Positions 54,750-64,000 of a DNA stretch of 64,000 nt are shown piece after piece. The DNA is from Streptomyces sp. YIM 121038 (GTDB taxonomy: Bacteria; Actinomycetota; Actinomycetes; Streptomycetales; Streptomycetaceae). Every line of letters starts with the position of its first letter. Within the stretch, counting starts at the first letter, position 1. The stretch lies in the NCBI RefSeq assembly GCF_006088715.1, contig NZ_CP030771.1, positions 4,591,001 through 4,655,000 on the forward strand, read 5' to 3'. Made by a program: the position numbers and the translations under genes. The notes below the pieces were generated by a model. That model saw nothing but the letters and a program-made list of their open reading frames with translations, did not search any database and was not told the DNA's origin.

Positions 54750-56177
54750 ATGCGGGATCCGCTGACCGTCCTCACGGACGCGTTCACGTCGTTCCTGTTC
54801 GGGAAGGTCGAGACCACCCGCCTCCCGGTGCGCACGTCGACGGGCCAGGCCCAGGCGGTCTATCTGCCGACGGCCGCACCCGGCCTCGGCGACTCCGGCG
54901 TGATCATCGGGCGCGAGGTGTACTCCGGCAAGGGCTACATCTACGACCCGTTCCAGCTGTACGGCCAGCAGCTCCCGGCCCCCCACTGGCTGGTCCTCGG
55001 TGAGTCCGGCAACGGCAAGTCCGCCCTGGAGAAGACGTACGTCCTGCGCCAGCTCCGCTTCAAGGACCGCCAGGTCGTCGTCCTGGACGCCCAGGGCGAG
55101 GACGGCGTCGGCGAGTGGAACCTCATCGCCCAGGAGCTGGGGATAACCCCCATCCGGCTCGACCCGACGGCCGCCCTCGACATGGGCATCCGCCTCAACC
55201 CGCTCGACCCGGCGATCACCACGACCGGCCAGCTCGCGCTGCTGCGGACCATCATCGAGGTGGCCATGGGCCACGGCCTCGACGAGCGCTCCGGCTTCGC
55301 GCTCAAGGTCGCGCACGCCTACGTCAACGAGACCATCCTCGACCGCCAGCCCGTCCTCACCGACATCGTCGAGCAGCTGCGCCACCCCGAACCGGAGTCC
55401 GCCGAGGCCATGAACGTGGCCATAGACGACGTCCGGGCCTGGGGCCTGGACGTGGCCCTGGTCCTCGACCGCCTGGTGGACGGCGACCTGCGCGGCATGT
55501 TCGACGGCCCCACGACCGTCGGCATCGACCTCGACGCGCCGCTCATCGTCTTCGACCTCTCCCACATCGACCGCAACTCCATCGCCATGCCCATCCTCAT
55601 GGCCATCGTCGGCGTGTGGCTGGAGCACACCTGGATCCGCCCCGACCGGAAGAAGCGCATCTTCCTCGTCGAGGAGGCCTGGCACATCATCAACTCGCCC
55701 TTCGTGGCCCAGCTCTTCCAGCGCCTGCTGAAGTTCGGCCGCCGCCTCGGCCTGTCCTTCGTCGCGGTCGTCCACCACCTCTCGGACGTCGTCGACGGCG
55801 CGGCCGCCAAGGAGGCCGCCGCCATCCTGAAGATGGCGTCCACGCGCACGGTCTACGCCCAGAAGGCGGACGAGGCACGCGCCACGGGCCGCGTCATCGG
55901 CCTGCCCCGGTGGGCGGTTGAGATCATCCCCACCCTGACGCCCGGCATCGCGGTCTGGGACGTCAACGGCAATGTCCAGGTGGTCAAACACCTGATCACG
56001 GAGACGGAGCGCCCCCTGGTCTTCACCGACCGCGCCATGACGGAGTCCGCGAGCGACCTGCTCGCGACCGACGACGTCCTCGCGGCCGCCGAACGGGAGG
56101 CGGAGGAAAGGGCGGCGTACATGGAACAGCAGATGGGCGAGGGCCCCGCCGGGTCCTCCCGGTCGACGGTGGCGTGA
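54750..56177 (+). CDS. VirB4-like ATPase domain protein
   Basis: A 475-residue ATPase. Walker A is LGESGNGKSALEK near residue 85. The arginine/Asp region VVVLDAQGEDGVGEW follows. Walker B is KRIFLVEEAWHIINSP near residue 305. RLGLSFVAVVHHLSDVVDG is a conserved sensor-like motif. It corresponds to the C-terminal motor of VirB4/TraE-type secretion ATPases, here separate from its N-terminal half. All catalytic motifs look intact. It starts 28 bp after the previous gene and ends one base before the next. Confidence 0.88.
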   Translation: MRDPLTVLTDAFTSFLFGKVETTRLPVRTSTGQAQAVYLPTAAPGLGDSGVIIGREVYSGKGYIYDPFQLYGQQLPAPHWLVLGESGNGKSALEKTYVLRQLRFKDRQVVVLDAQGEDGVGEWNLIAQELGITPIRLDPTAALDMGIRLNPLDPAITTTGQLALLRTIIEVAMGHGLDERSGFALKVAHAYVNETILDRQPVLTDIVEQLRHPEPESAEAMNVAIDDVRAWGLDVALVLDRLVDGDLRGMFDGPTTVGIDLDAPLIVFDLSHIDRNSIAMPILMAIVGVWLEHTWIRPDRKKRIFLVEEAWHIINSPFVAQLFQRLLKFGRRLGLSFVAVVHHLSDVVDGAAAKEAAAILKMASTRTVYAQKADEARATGRVIGLPRWAVEIIPTLTPGIAVWDVNGNVQVVKHLITETERPLVFTDRAMTESASDLLATDDVLAAAEREAEERAAYMEQQMGEGPAGSSRSTVA

Positions 56178-56178
56178 C

Positions 56179-57699
56179 ATGGCGCAGGACCGCTACCGGG
56201 ACCGCCGCCAGGACCAGCCCGGCCGCGAGCGCGGCGTCCCGGACGCCCTGCTCGTGGGCGTCCTGGCCTTCGTGGTCGGCATGGTCTTCCTCATGTGGTC
56301 GGCGACCGGCATCGCCGGCTGGTGGGCCCACGGCGCGTGGCCCGACCACGTCACGTTCAACAACACGCCGCCCGCCGTACGCCACCTCGTCCAGGAACCC
56401 CACGACGTCGCGGGAGCCTGGCCGGGAACGCCCCGCGACCAGCTCTCCGGCTACGGCCTCTTCTGGGGCTTCCTCATCGGCCAGGTGATGGTCCTCATCG
56501 TCCTCACGATCTTCGTGATGGGCACCCTGACCCGCTTCCGCGCGGTCCGCAAGGCAGCCCGCCACGCGGAAACCACCACCTCCGATACCGCTGTGGGCAA
56601 TCGTCCCGCAGGGCGGGACGGGTGGGCACAGCCCCCAGCGCCGAGCAACCGTGACGCAGAGCCGCGCACCGGCGCCCCGGAGCAACCGCTCGAAGCAGAG
56701 CCCGAGCCGCGGCCCGCCCCGGAACCCGCCCCGGCCCCCGCCCTGGCCAAGCGCCCCCCCACCGTCCCCACCCCCCGCACCCCCCTGGTGCTCGGCACCC
56801 CCGAGACCCGCCGCCCCCTCGCCGCCGAGGCCATCGCCGACGCCGAGTCCGCGACCCTGGTCATCACCTCCGACCCCACCCTGTGGGAGGAGACGAAGGA
56901 CGCCCGCGCCAAACTGGGCCCCGTCCTCGTCTACGACCCCGTACACCTCTGCGACACCCCGGCCCGCCTCCACTGGTCCCCCACCACCGGCTGCGAGGAC
57001 AAGGCCACGGCGACGCACCGCGCCCGCGCCCTGCTCGCCCCCATAAGACCCACCGCCAAGCTGGACACGGCCGTGGCGGACACCGCCGAGCTCCTGCTGC
57101 GCAGCTTCCTGCACGCCGCCGCCGTGGACGGCCGCTCCGTGAAGCACGTCCACCGCTGGGCCCAGGGCACCCAGGTCCAGGACGCGGTCCGTGTCCTGCG
57201 CACCCACCCCAAGGCCGCCCCGGGCGCCGCGGGCGAGCTGGAGTCCGCGCTCACCGCGTACGCGGAGCGCCGCGACATGGCCCAGGAGCTGACGTCCCGC
57301 GCCCTGTCCTGCCTGTTCACGCTGAACGTACGGGAGTCCTGCACGCCGAACCGCGCGGACTCCCTCAGCCTGGAGTCCCTCGTCGACGAGGGCGGCACCC
57401 TCTTCGTGGTGGGCGAGGCGATCGAGGACCCCAAGGCGAACCCGGGCGCGATGCCGCTGCTCACGGCGCTCGCCTCCAGCATGGTCGAGCGCGGCCGCCG
57501 CCTCGCCGACCGCTCCCCCGCCGGACGGCTCGACCCGCCCCTGACCCTCGTACTCGACGACGTCGCGGCCGTCGCCCCGCTCCCCCAGCTGCCGGAGCTC
57601 CTCGCCGCCGGAGCCGACCAGGGCATGCCGACGCTCGCCCTGCTCCGCTCCCGCGAACAGGGCCGCGCCCGCTGGCCCCACGACGAACTGATCGGCTAG
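56179..57699 (+). CDS. VirD4/TraG-like protein without visible P-loop
   Basis: A 506-residue membrane protein. Two helices lie near residues 25-48 (LLVGVLAFVVGMVFLMWSAT) and 95-120, then a Pro-rich linker with an in-frame repeat ([17 protein letters not shown]). The cytosolic domain resembles actinobacterial TraG coupling proteins: SATLVITSDPTLWEETKDAR, VLVYDP, LTLVLDDVAAVAPLPQLPEL (Walker-B-like) and GADQGMPTLALLRSREQGRA. Where TraG has a GxxGxGK[ST] P-loop before the VITS block, only RRPLAAEAIADAESATLV is seen. It may be an inactive or repurposed coupling protein. Confidence 0.75.
   Translation: MAQDRYRDRRQDQPGRERGVPDALLVGVLAFVVGMVFLMWSATGIAGWWAHGAWPDHVTFNNTPPAVRHLVQEPHDVAGAWPGTPRDQLSGYGLFWGFLIGQVMVLIVLTIFVMGTLTRFRAVRKAARHAETTTSDTAVGNRPAGRDGWAQPPAPSNRDAEPRTGAPEQPLEAEPEPRPAPEPAPAPALAKRPPTVPTPRTPLVLGTPETRRPLAAEAIADAESATLVITSDPTLWEETKDARAKLGPVLVYDPVHLCDTPARLHWSPTTGCEDKATATHRARALLAPIRPTAKLDTAVADTAELLLRSFLHAAAVDGRSVKHVHRWAQGTQVQDAVRVLRTHPKAAPGAAGELESALTAYAERRDMAQELTSRALSCLFTLNVRESCTPNRADSLSLESLVDEGGTLFVVGEAIEDPKANPGAMPLLTALASSMVERGRRLADRSPAGRLDPPLTLVLDDVAAVAPLPQLPELLAAGADQGMPTLALLRSREQGRARWPHDELIG
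56592..56632. repeat. Host repeat without insert (E)
   Basis: A 41-bp sequence from TGTGGGCAATCG to GGGTGGGCACAGC. Both its 23-bp left and 18-bp right parts are identical to those flanking the 39-bp insert at 6344-6382. It lies in frame inside the VirD4-like gene, in the disordered linker. Confidence 0.85.
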
Positions 57700-58256
57700 C
57701 GCCCGGGGGCCGGGGCCAGCACCATCTCGTACTCGAGCGCCGACGGATCCCCCGGCACCGACGCCGACAGGCCGCTGCGCACGAAGCCGAACCGCCGGTA
57801 GAACGCCTCGGCCCGCTCGTTGTCCTCGTGCACGAAGAGCCGGATCCGCTCGACCCCGGCCCCGTCCGCCGCCCGCGCCCACTCCACCGCCGCCTCGAAC
57901 AGCGCCTCGGTCAGGCCCGTGCCCCGGTGCTCGGGGCGCACGTACACCCCCACCAGATGCGCCTGCCGCACCTCCACACCGGCCCCGAGCACGCTCTGTG
58001 TGCCCGGCTCCTCGACGAGCACGGTCACCGAGCCCGCCCAGCCGCCGTCCGGGCCCTCCGCGACGAACTGCCGGATCGGCCCGCCCGGCGCCGCGTTCGT
58101 CGTCCGGTCCTGCCAGTACTCGTCCGGCTGGGCGACGGCCTTCTCGTACGTCTCCAGGAAGGCGACCGGGGCCGCCGGATCCCGCAGGGCGAGCAGCCGC
58201 AGCGCCCGGACCTGTCGCCATTCGTCGCCACGCACGGGGCGTATGAGGTGCTCCAT
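57696..58256 (-). CDS. GNAT acetyltransferase
   Basis: A 186-residue N-acetyltransferase. The loop is VYVRPEHRGTGLTEALFEAA, and NERAEAFYRRFGFVRSG marks the C-terminal strand-helix. The N-terminus MEHLIRPVRGDEWRQVRALR is typical. It is convergent with the VirD4-like gene, overlapping its end by four bases. The substrate is unknown. Confidence 0.9.
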   Translation of the reverse strand: MEHLIRPVRGDEWRQVRALRLLALRDPAAPVAFLETYEKAVAQPDEYWQDRTTNAAPGGPIRQFVAEGPDGGWAGSVTVLVEEPGTQSVLGAGVEVRQAHLVGVYVRPEHRGTGLTEALFEAAVEWARAADGAGVERIRLFVHEDNERAEAFYRRFGFVRSGLSASVPGDPSALEYEMVLAPAPGR

Positions 58257-58392
58257 GTCCCGATCCTAGGCAACACCCCGGCCCGAAGCCGCCTGGTTTT
58301 CCGCCCGCCGTCGTACCCCGGTACTACGCCCCGCCCGAGCTCAGGACCCCGGTCCGACGCGCCGCGGCCCGCCCCGCCGCGACCATCGACCC

Positions 58393-59355
58393 ATGATTCG
58401 CGCACAGGGACTCACCAAACGCTACGGCCGCGGCGCCCGCACCAAGACCGCCGTCGACGACCTCAGCTTCGAGGTCCACCCCGGCACCGTCACCGGCTTC
58501 CTCGGCCCGAACGGCGCGGGCAAGTCCACCACCATGCGGATGCTCCTCGGCCTCGACGCCCCGACGAGCGGCCGCTGCACCGTCGGCGGCCGCGCCTACG
58601 CCACCCACAGCGCGCCCCTGACCGAGGTCGGCGCGCTCCTGGAGGCCCGCTCCCTGCACCCCGGCCGCTCCGCGTACCACCATCTGACGGCCCTCGCCCA
58701 CACCCACGGAATCCCCCGCTCCCGCGTCGAGCACGTCCTCGCCGCCACCGGCCTCACCGACGTCGCAGGCCGGCGCGTGAAGGGCTTCTCCCTCGGCATG
58801 GGCCAGCGCCTCGGCATCGCGGCGGCGCTCCTCGGCGACCCCGCGACGCTCGTCCTGGACGAGCCGGTCAACGGCCTCGACCCCGACGGCGTCCTGTGGA
58901 TCCGCAACCTCCTCAAGGCGCAGGCCGCCGAGGGCCGCACGGTCCTCGTCTCCTCGCACCTCATGAGCGAGATGGCCGTGACCGCCGACCACCTGATCAT
59001 CATCGGCCGGGGCCGGCTGCTCGCGGACACGACGGTCGAGAAGTTCGTCCGCGAGTCCGGCACCGGCTCCGTGAAGGTCGTGTCCCCCGCGGCGGCCCGC
59101 CTCGCCGCGCTCCTCGCGGGCCCCGGCGTCACCGTCGACGGCGACACCACCGGCCCCCTTGATGCCCCCGGCGCCCTGGAGGTCCGCGGCACCGACGCCG
59201 AACACATCGGCCGCACCGCCGCCGCCCACGCCATCCCCCTCTTCGAACTCACCCCGCACACCGCCTCCCTGGAGCAGGCCTTCATGGACCTCACCCACGA
59301 CTCCGTCGAGTACGTGACTCCGGACGTCGCGCCCCTGGAAGGAGCCGCGGCATGA
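58393..59355 (+). CDS. ABC transporter ATP-binding protein
   Basis: A 320-residue ATPase of the DrrA/CcmA export type. Walker A is GPNGAGKST near residue 43, signature FSLGMGQRLGIAAALLGDP, Walker B LVLDEPVNGLDPDG and the switch His in VLVSSHLMSEMAVTADH. The C-terminal 90 residues are the usual regulatory extension. It overlaps the permease gene by four bases (ATGA) and precedes a two-component pair, so it is likely the regulated efflux unit. Confidence 0.93.
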   Translation: MIRAQGLTKRYGRGARTKTAVDDLSFEVHPGTVTGFLGPNGAGKSTTMRMLLGLDAPTSGRCTVGGRAYATHSAPLTEVGALLEARSLHPGRSAYHHLTALAHTHGIPRSRVEHVLAATGLTDVAGRRVKGFSLGMGQRLGIAAALLGDPATLVLDEPVNGLDPDGVLWIRNLLKAQAAEGRTVLVSSHLMSEMAVTADHLIIIGRGRLLADTTVEKFVRESGTGSVKVVSPAAARLAALLAGPGVTVDGDTTGPLDAPGALEVRGTDAEHIGRTAAAHAIPLFELTPHTASLEQAFMDLTHDSVEYVTPDVAPLEGAAA

Positions 59356-60134
59356 CCACGACCACCCCCACCCCCTCCTACCGGGTCACCCCGGCCCGCG
59401 TCCTGCGCTCCGAGTGGCACAAGCTGTGGACGCTGCGCACCACCTGGATCACCGTGCTCGCGGCGAGCGCCCTGGTCCTCGCGGTCGGCATCACCATGGG
59501 CAGCACGTACGACGGCGACGACTCCGACGTCGACACCATCGTCTTCACCCTCTTCGGCACCCAGCTCTCCCAGATCTGCCTCGCCGTCCTCGGCATCCTG
59601 GTCACCGCGGGCGAGTACTCGACGGGCATGATCCGCGCCTCCCTGACCGCCGTCCCGCGCCGCCGACCGGTCCTGTGGTCGAAGGCCGCGGTCTTCACGG
59701 CGGTGGCGTTCACCCTGTCCTTCGTCACCAACGTCATCACCTTCCTCACCGCCCAGATCTGGCTCGCGGACACCGACAAGAAGCTGACGCTGACCGACTC
59801 CGGCGTCCTCGGCGCCCTCACGGGCAACGCGGCGGGCGTCACCCTCCTCAGCCTGATCGCCCTGGGGCTCGGGGCGCTGCTTCGCTCGGTGCCCGGCGGC
59901 ATCGGCGCGTTCGTCGGCTCCGTGCTCGTCCTGCCGGAGATCGTCGGGACGCTGCCGTTCGGCGGCGTCGACGCGGTGGTGCGCTGCTTCCCCGCGCAGG
60001 CCGCCTCGTCGCTCGGCTCCCTCACCCGCGTGGACGACACGATCGCCCCAGGACCCGCCCTGTTCACCCTGGTCCTGTGGGCCCTCGCGGTCCTGACCGC
60101 GGCCTCGTACCTCCTCAAACGCCGCGACGTCTGA
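59352..60134 (+). CDS. ABC transporter permease
   Basis: A 260-residue membrane protein with six predicted helices (for example TWITVLAASALVLAVGITMG and LFTLVLWALAVLTAASYLL). It is an ABC-2 type permease, starting with RVLRSEWHKLWTLRTTW as these proteins often do. The partner ATPase overlaps upstream. The substrate is unknown; drug or peptide export is the usual role. Confidence 0.92.
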   Translation: MTTTTPTPSYRVTPARVLRSEWHKLWTLRTTWITVLAASALVLAVGITMGSTYDGDDSDVDTIVFTLFGTQLSQICLAVLGILVTAGEYSTGMIRASLTAVPRRRPVLWSKAAVFTAVAFTLSFVTNVITFLTAQIWLADTDKKLTLTDSGVLGALTGNAAGVTLLSLIALGLGALLRSVPGGIGAFVGSVLVLPEIVGTLPFGGVDAVVRCFPAQAASSLGSLTRVDDTIAPGPALFTLVLWALAVLTAASYLLKRRDV

Positions 60135-60152
60135 CCCGCACCGCCCCCACGC

Positions 60153-61490
60153 ATGGAACTCCTGTACGAGGATGAGCTCGTGGCCCACGACCCGCACCCC
60201 CTCACCCAGTACGTCCAGCGCCTGGTCCAGCGGGTGCGCGCCGTCGACGAGCGCCGCCCGCTGCTCTGGGACCTCCTGGTCACCGGCTTCTTCGTGACGG
60301 CCGGCGTCATCGACTTCGCCGGTGGCGGCTGGCGCAACGTCGCGCCCGACCAGGACGTTCCCGGCCCGCTCGTCCTCGCGATGAGCCTCGGTCTGACGCT
60401 GCCGCTGCTGTGGCGGCGCCGCCACCCGATGGGGACCCTCGCCGTCATGGTGGCGTTCGGCACGGTCAGCTCGGGCACCGGCGCGATGCTCCAGGCCGCC
60501 CTCGTCCAGCTCATCGTCCTGTTCAGCGTGGCGCTGCGGCTGCCCCTGCGGACGCTGGGGTGGGCGGGCGCGATGATGCTGGTGCCGCTGCTCGTGGGGA
60601 CCGTCCGCTATCCGAGGGGCAGTTGGGACCAGCAGATCGTGCCACAGGTGTGGGCGTACGCGATCGTCGCGCTCCTCGGCATCGCCGTCCGCTCGCGCCA
60701 GGACCACACCCAGGCCCTCGTCGAGCGCGCCCGCCGCCTGGAGGTCGAACGCGACCAGCAGGCCCAGCTCGCCGCGGCCGCCGAACGCACCCGCATCGCC
60801 CGCGAGATGCACGACATCATCGGCCACAACCTGTCCGTGATCACGGGCCTCGCCGACGGCGGCAAGTACGCGGCCGCGAAGTCCCCCGAGCACGCCGCGC
60901 AGGCCCTCGACGCCATCGGCTCCACCAGCCGTCAGGCCCTCGCCGAACTGCGGCGCCTCCTGGACGTCCTGCGCGACGACGCCCCGGAGGCCGCGGCCCT
61001 GGCCCCGCAGCCCGCGCTCGCCGATCTGACGCGGCTCATCGACGGCGTCAGGTCCGCGGGCCTGCCCGTCCGCACCACGGTCCACGGCCGTCCCGACGCC
61101 CTGCCCCAGGGCCAGGAACTCACGGTGTACCGCGTGGTGCAGGAGGCCCTGACGAACACCCTCAAGCACGGCGGCCCGGGCGCGACGGCGGCCGTCCGGA
61201 TCACGTACGCCGACGACGGGGTGACGGTCACCGTCACGGACACGGGCACCGCGGCCCGCACGGCAGCGGCCCCCGACGGCCGCGGCCTCACCGGCATGCG
61301 GGAGCGAACGGCCCTGTACGCGGGCACACTTGAGGCCGGTCCGCGCCCTCGCCCCGCCACCGGCTGGGAGGTCCGCCTCCACCTGCCGCGCACGACGGCC
61401 GACGACTCCGCGTCGTCCGCTGTCTCCGCCTCCGCCTCTGCCTCCGCTGTCTCCGCTCTTGTCGCTTCCCCGAAGGAATCCGCTCAGTGA
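60153..61490 (+). CDS. NarL-type sensor histidine kinase
   Basis: A 445-residue HisKA_3 kinase. Four or five membrane helices span residues 48-185. The phospho-acceptor His is in RIAREMHDIIGHNLSVITGL near residue 227. The N box is VVQEALTNTLKHGGPG and the G box GRGLTGMRERTALYAG. The C-terminus ends in an Ser/Ala run. It starts 18 bp after the permease gene and overlaps the regulator by four bases, so all four genes are probably one operon. Confidence 0.93.
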   Translation: MELLYEDELVAHDPHPLTQYVQRLVQRVRAVDERRPLLWDLLVTGFFVTAGVIDFAGGGWRNVAPDQDVPGPLVLAMSLGLTLPLLWRRRHPMGTLAVMVAFGTVSSGTGAMLQAALVQLIVLFSVALRLPLRTLGWAGAMMLVPLLVGTVRYPRGSWDQQIVPQVWAYAIVALLGIAVRSRQDHTQALVERARRLEVERDQQAQLAAAAERTRIAREMHDIIGHNLSVITGLADGGKYAAAKSPEHAAQALDAIGSTSRQALAELRRLLDVLRDDAPEAAALAPQPALADLTRLIDGVRSAGLPVRTTVHGRPDALPQGQELTVYRVVQEALTNTLKHGGPGATAAVRITYADDGVTVTVTDTGTAARTAAAPDGRGLTGMRERTALYAGTLEAGPRPRPATGWEVRLHLPRTTADDSASSAVSASASASAVSALVASPKESAQ

Positions 61491-62164
61491 CCAGCGTCCT
61501 CATAGTCGACGATCAGCCCCTGCAACGCTTCGGCTTCCGCATGCTTCTGGAGAGCCAGGACGACATGACGGTGGCGGGTGAGGGCGGTAGCGGAGCCGAC
61601 GCGGTCCGCATGGCCGCCGGCATCCGCCCGGACGTCATCCTGATGGACGTCCGCATGCCCGACATGGACGGCATCGAGGCCACCCGCCGCATCGTCGCGT
61701 CCGGTTCGGCGTCCCGCGTCCTCATCCTCACGACGTTCGACCTGGACGAGTACGCGTACGCGGGGCTGCGCGCGGGGGCCTCGGGCTTCCTCATCAAGGA
61801 CGCGCTGCCGGAGGAGCTCCTGTCCGGCATCCGCGCGGTGGCCACGGGCGACGCGGTGGTGGCCCCGAGGCTGACCCGGCGCCTCCTCGACGCGTTCGCG
61901 GACCAGCTGCCGAGCGGCGGGGCCTCCACGGGCCCGGCCGACCCGGCCAAGCATCCGCTGCTGGCCTCGCTGACCGACCGCGAACTCCAGATCCTCACGG
62001 TCATCGGGCAGGGCTGGACGAACACGGAGATCGCCGCGCGGCTGCATCTGGCCGAATCGACGGTGAAGACGCATGTGGGCCGCATCCTCGCGAAGACGGG
62101 TGCACGGGACCGGGTGCAGGCGGTGATTCTGGCGTACGACACGAAATTGGTCCGCCCCGCCTGA
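61487..62164 (+). CDS. LuxR/NarL-family response regulator
   Basis: A 225-residue response regulator. The receiver has VDDQPLQRFGFR, phospho-acceptor Asp in VILMDVRMPDMDGIEA, and Lys in SGFLIKDALPEELL. The LuxR-type HTH contains LTDRELQILTVIGQGWTNTE followed by IAARLHLAESTVKTHVGRIL. It pairs with the overlapping upstream kinase and probably controls the ABC exporter genes in the same operon. Confidence 0.94.
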   Translation: MTSVLIVDDQPLQRFGFRMLLESQDDMTVAGEGGSGADAVRMAAGIRPDVILMDVRMPDMDGIEATRRIVASGSASRVLILTTFDLDEYAYAGLRAGASGFLIKDALPEELLSGIRAVATGDAVVAPRLTRRLLDAFADQLPSGGASTGPADPAKHPLLASLTDRELQILTVIGQGWTNTEIAARLHLAESTVKTHVGRILAKTGARDRVQAVILAYDTKLVRPA

Positions 62165-62239
62165 CCGGACCGCCGCCCGGCCTGACCGATCCGCCCGGCG
62201 TGAAAGGCAGCTGGGTAAAGGACCGACCCTAAACGCAGA

Positions 62240-62269
62240 AAACCCCCGTGCCATCCGGCACGGGGGTTT
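62240..62269. terminator. Strong bidirectional terminator at the end of the rRNA operon
   Basis: AAACCCCCGTGCC (62240-62252), four bases, GGCACGGGGGTTT (62257-62269): a 13-bp perfect stem. It terminates the minus-strand rRNA transcript just past 5S and can also stop the convergent kinase operon. Confidence 0.9.
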
Positions 62270-62282
62270 CCCATCACAATTT

Positions 62283-62401
62283 GTTCGGCGGCGTCCTACT
62301 CTCCCACAGGGTCCCCCCTGCAGTACCATCGGCGCTGTAAGGCTTAGCTTCCGGGTTCGGAATGTAACCGGGCGTTTCCCTCACGCTATGACCACCGAAA
62401 C
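62283..62401 (-). rRNA. rrf: 5S ribosomal RNA
   Basis: The minus strand reads GTTTCGGTGGTCATAGCG, then conserved 5S segments including CCGAACCCGGAAGCTAAGCC and GGGAGAGTAGGACGCCGC. The length is about 119 nt. The ends are set by complementarity of the termini and are approximate to a few bases. Confidence 0.93.
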
Positions 62402-62487
62402 ACTATGAAACTGTGAACTACCGCACCACACCATGCAGATGTGGGGTTGTTCGTGGTTTCAGAACCAACACAGTGAACGCGAGCAAC

Positions 62488-64000
<1,513 letters not shown>

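Noticed and set aside
45805..57699. Integrative conjugative element
   Set aside because: No integrase, excisionase, relaxase, replication gene, tRNA target or flanking direct repeats were seen. Flanks are ordinary core genes.

Overview
The window is high-GC actinobacterial DNA with Streptomyces hallmarks: GTG and TTG starts, leaderless genes, strong third-position GC bias, and the regulators glnR, nur, rsiG and devA/devE. From memory, the gene order parallels the S. coelicolor core chromosome around SCO4126-SCO4192 in inverted numerical order. I could not check this by search. No integrase, transposase, phage genes, CRISPR array or tRNA were seen. The right edge enters an rRNA operon on the minus strand.

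Layout. 1-5.7 kb: a TetR regulator, an aminoglycoside-phosphotransferase-like gene and a developmental cluster. The cluster holds devA-devB, a small membrane gene and the paralogue devE, plus a third DevA-like protein that lacks the DNA-binding domain. 5.7-6.6 kb: a non-coding GC-rich repeat block. 6.6-11.6 kb: L-asparaginase II, the anti-sigma factor RsiG, Dtd, a YgfZ-like protein, the nickel regulator Nur, a nitrobindin-like protein and small membrane proteins. 11.8-16.8 kb: a sulfur cluster (DUF1416, thiosulfate sulfurtransferase with an upstream leader peptide, MoaD-like sulfur carrier), a DUF2993 protein and an alpha/beta hydrolase. 17.1-24.3 kb: glnR, a LacI regulator, a ribbon-helix-helix protein, an HtrA-like protease and an OmpR-type two-component pair. 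24.4-30.4 kb: an ABC-F protein with a dyad-rich promoter, a second DUF2993 protein, a secreted 5'-nucleotidase and mshD. 30.7-40.7 kb: a phosphate island (ppk, CHAD, Nudix, PHO-boxed pstSCAB, and convergent pit with its DUF47 partner). 40.9-47.9 kb: csoR with its operator, lipoproteins, a berberine-bridge-like oxidase, PAP2, and a transglycosylase/NlpC-P60 hydrolase. 48.0-57.7 kb: a chromosomal type IV secretion-like gene set. 57.7-62.2 kb: an acetyltransferase, an ABC exporter and a NarL-type two-component pair. 62.2 kb to the end: terminator, 5S rRNA and the 3' part of 23S rRNA.

The strongest candidate for an under-described system is the type IV secretion-like operon. It has a wall hydrolase nearby and VirB2-, VirB8- and VirB6-like membrane proteins. 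Its VirB4 function is split over two genes, and a VirD4/TraG-like protein shows no visible P-loop. No relaxase, integrase or conjugation control gene is present. A second candidate is a family of small nested stem-loop repeats. A 39-bp insert sits inside a 41-bp host repeat, the empty host repeat occurs elsewhere in the window, and several copies lie in frame inside genes. A third is the devA/devE locus with shared operator dyads, probable leaderless promoters and an HTH-less paralogue.
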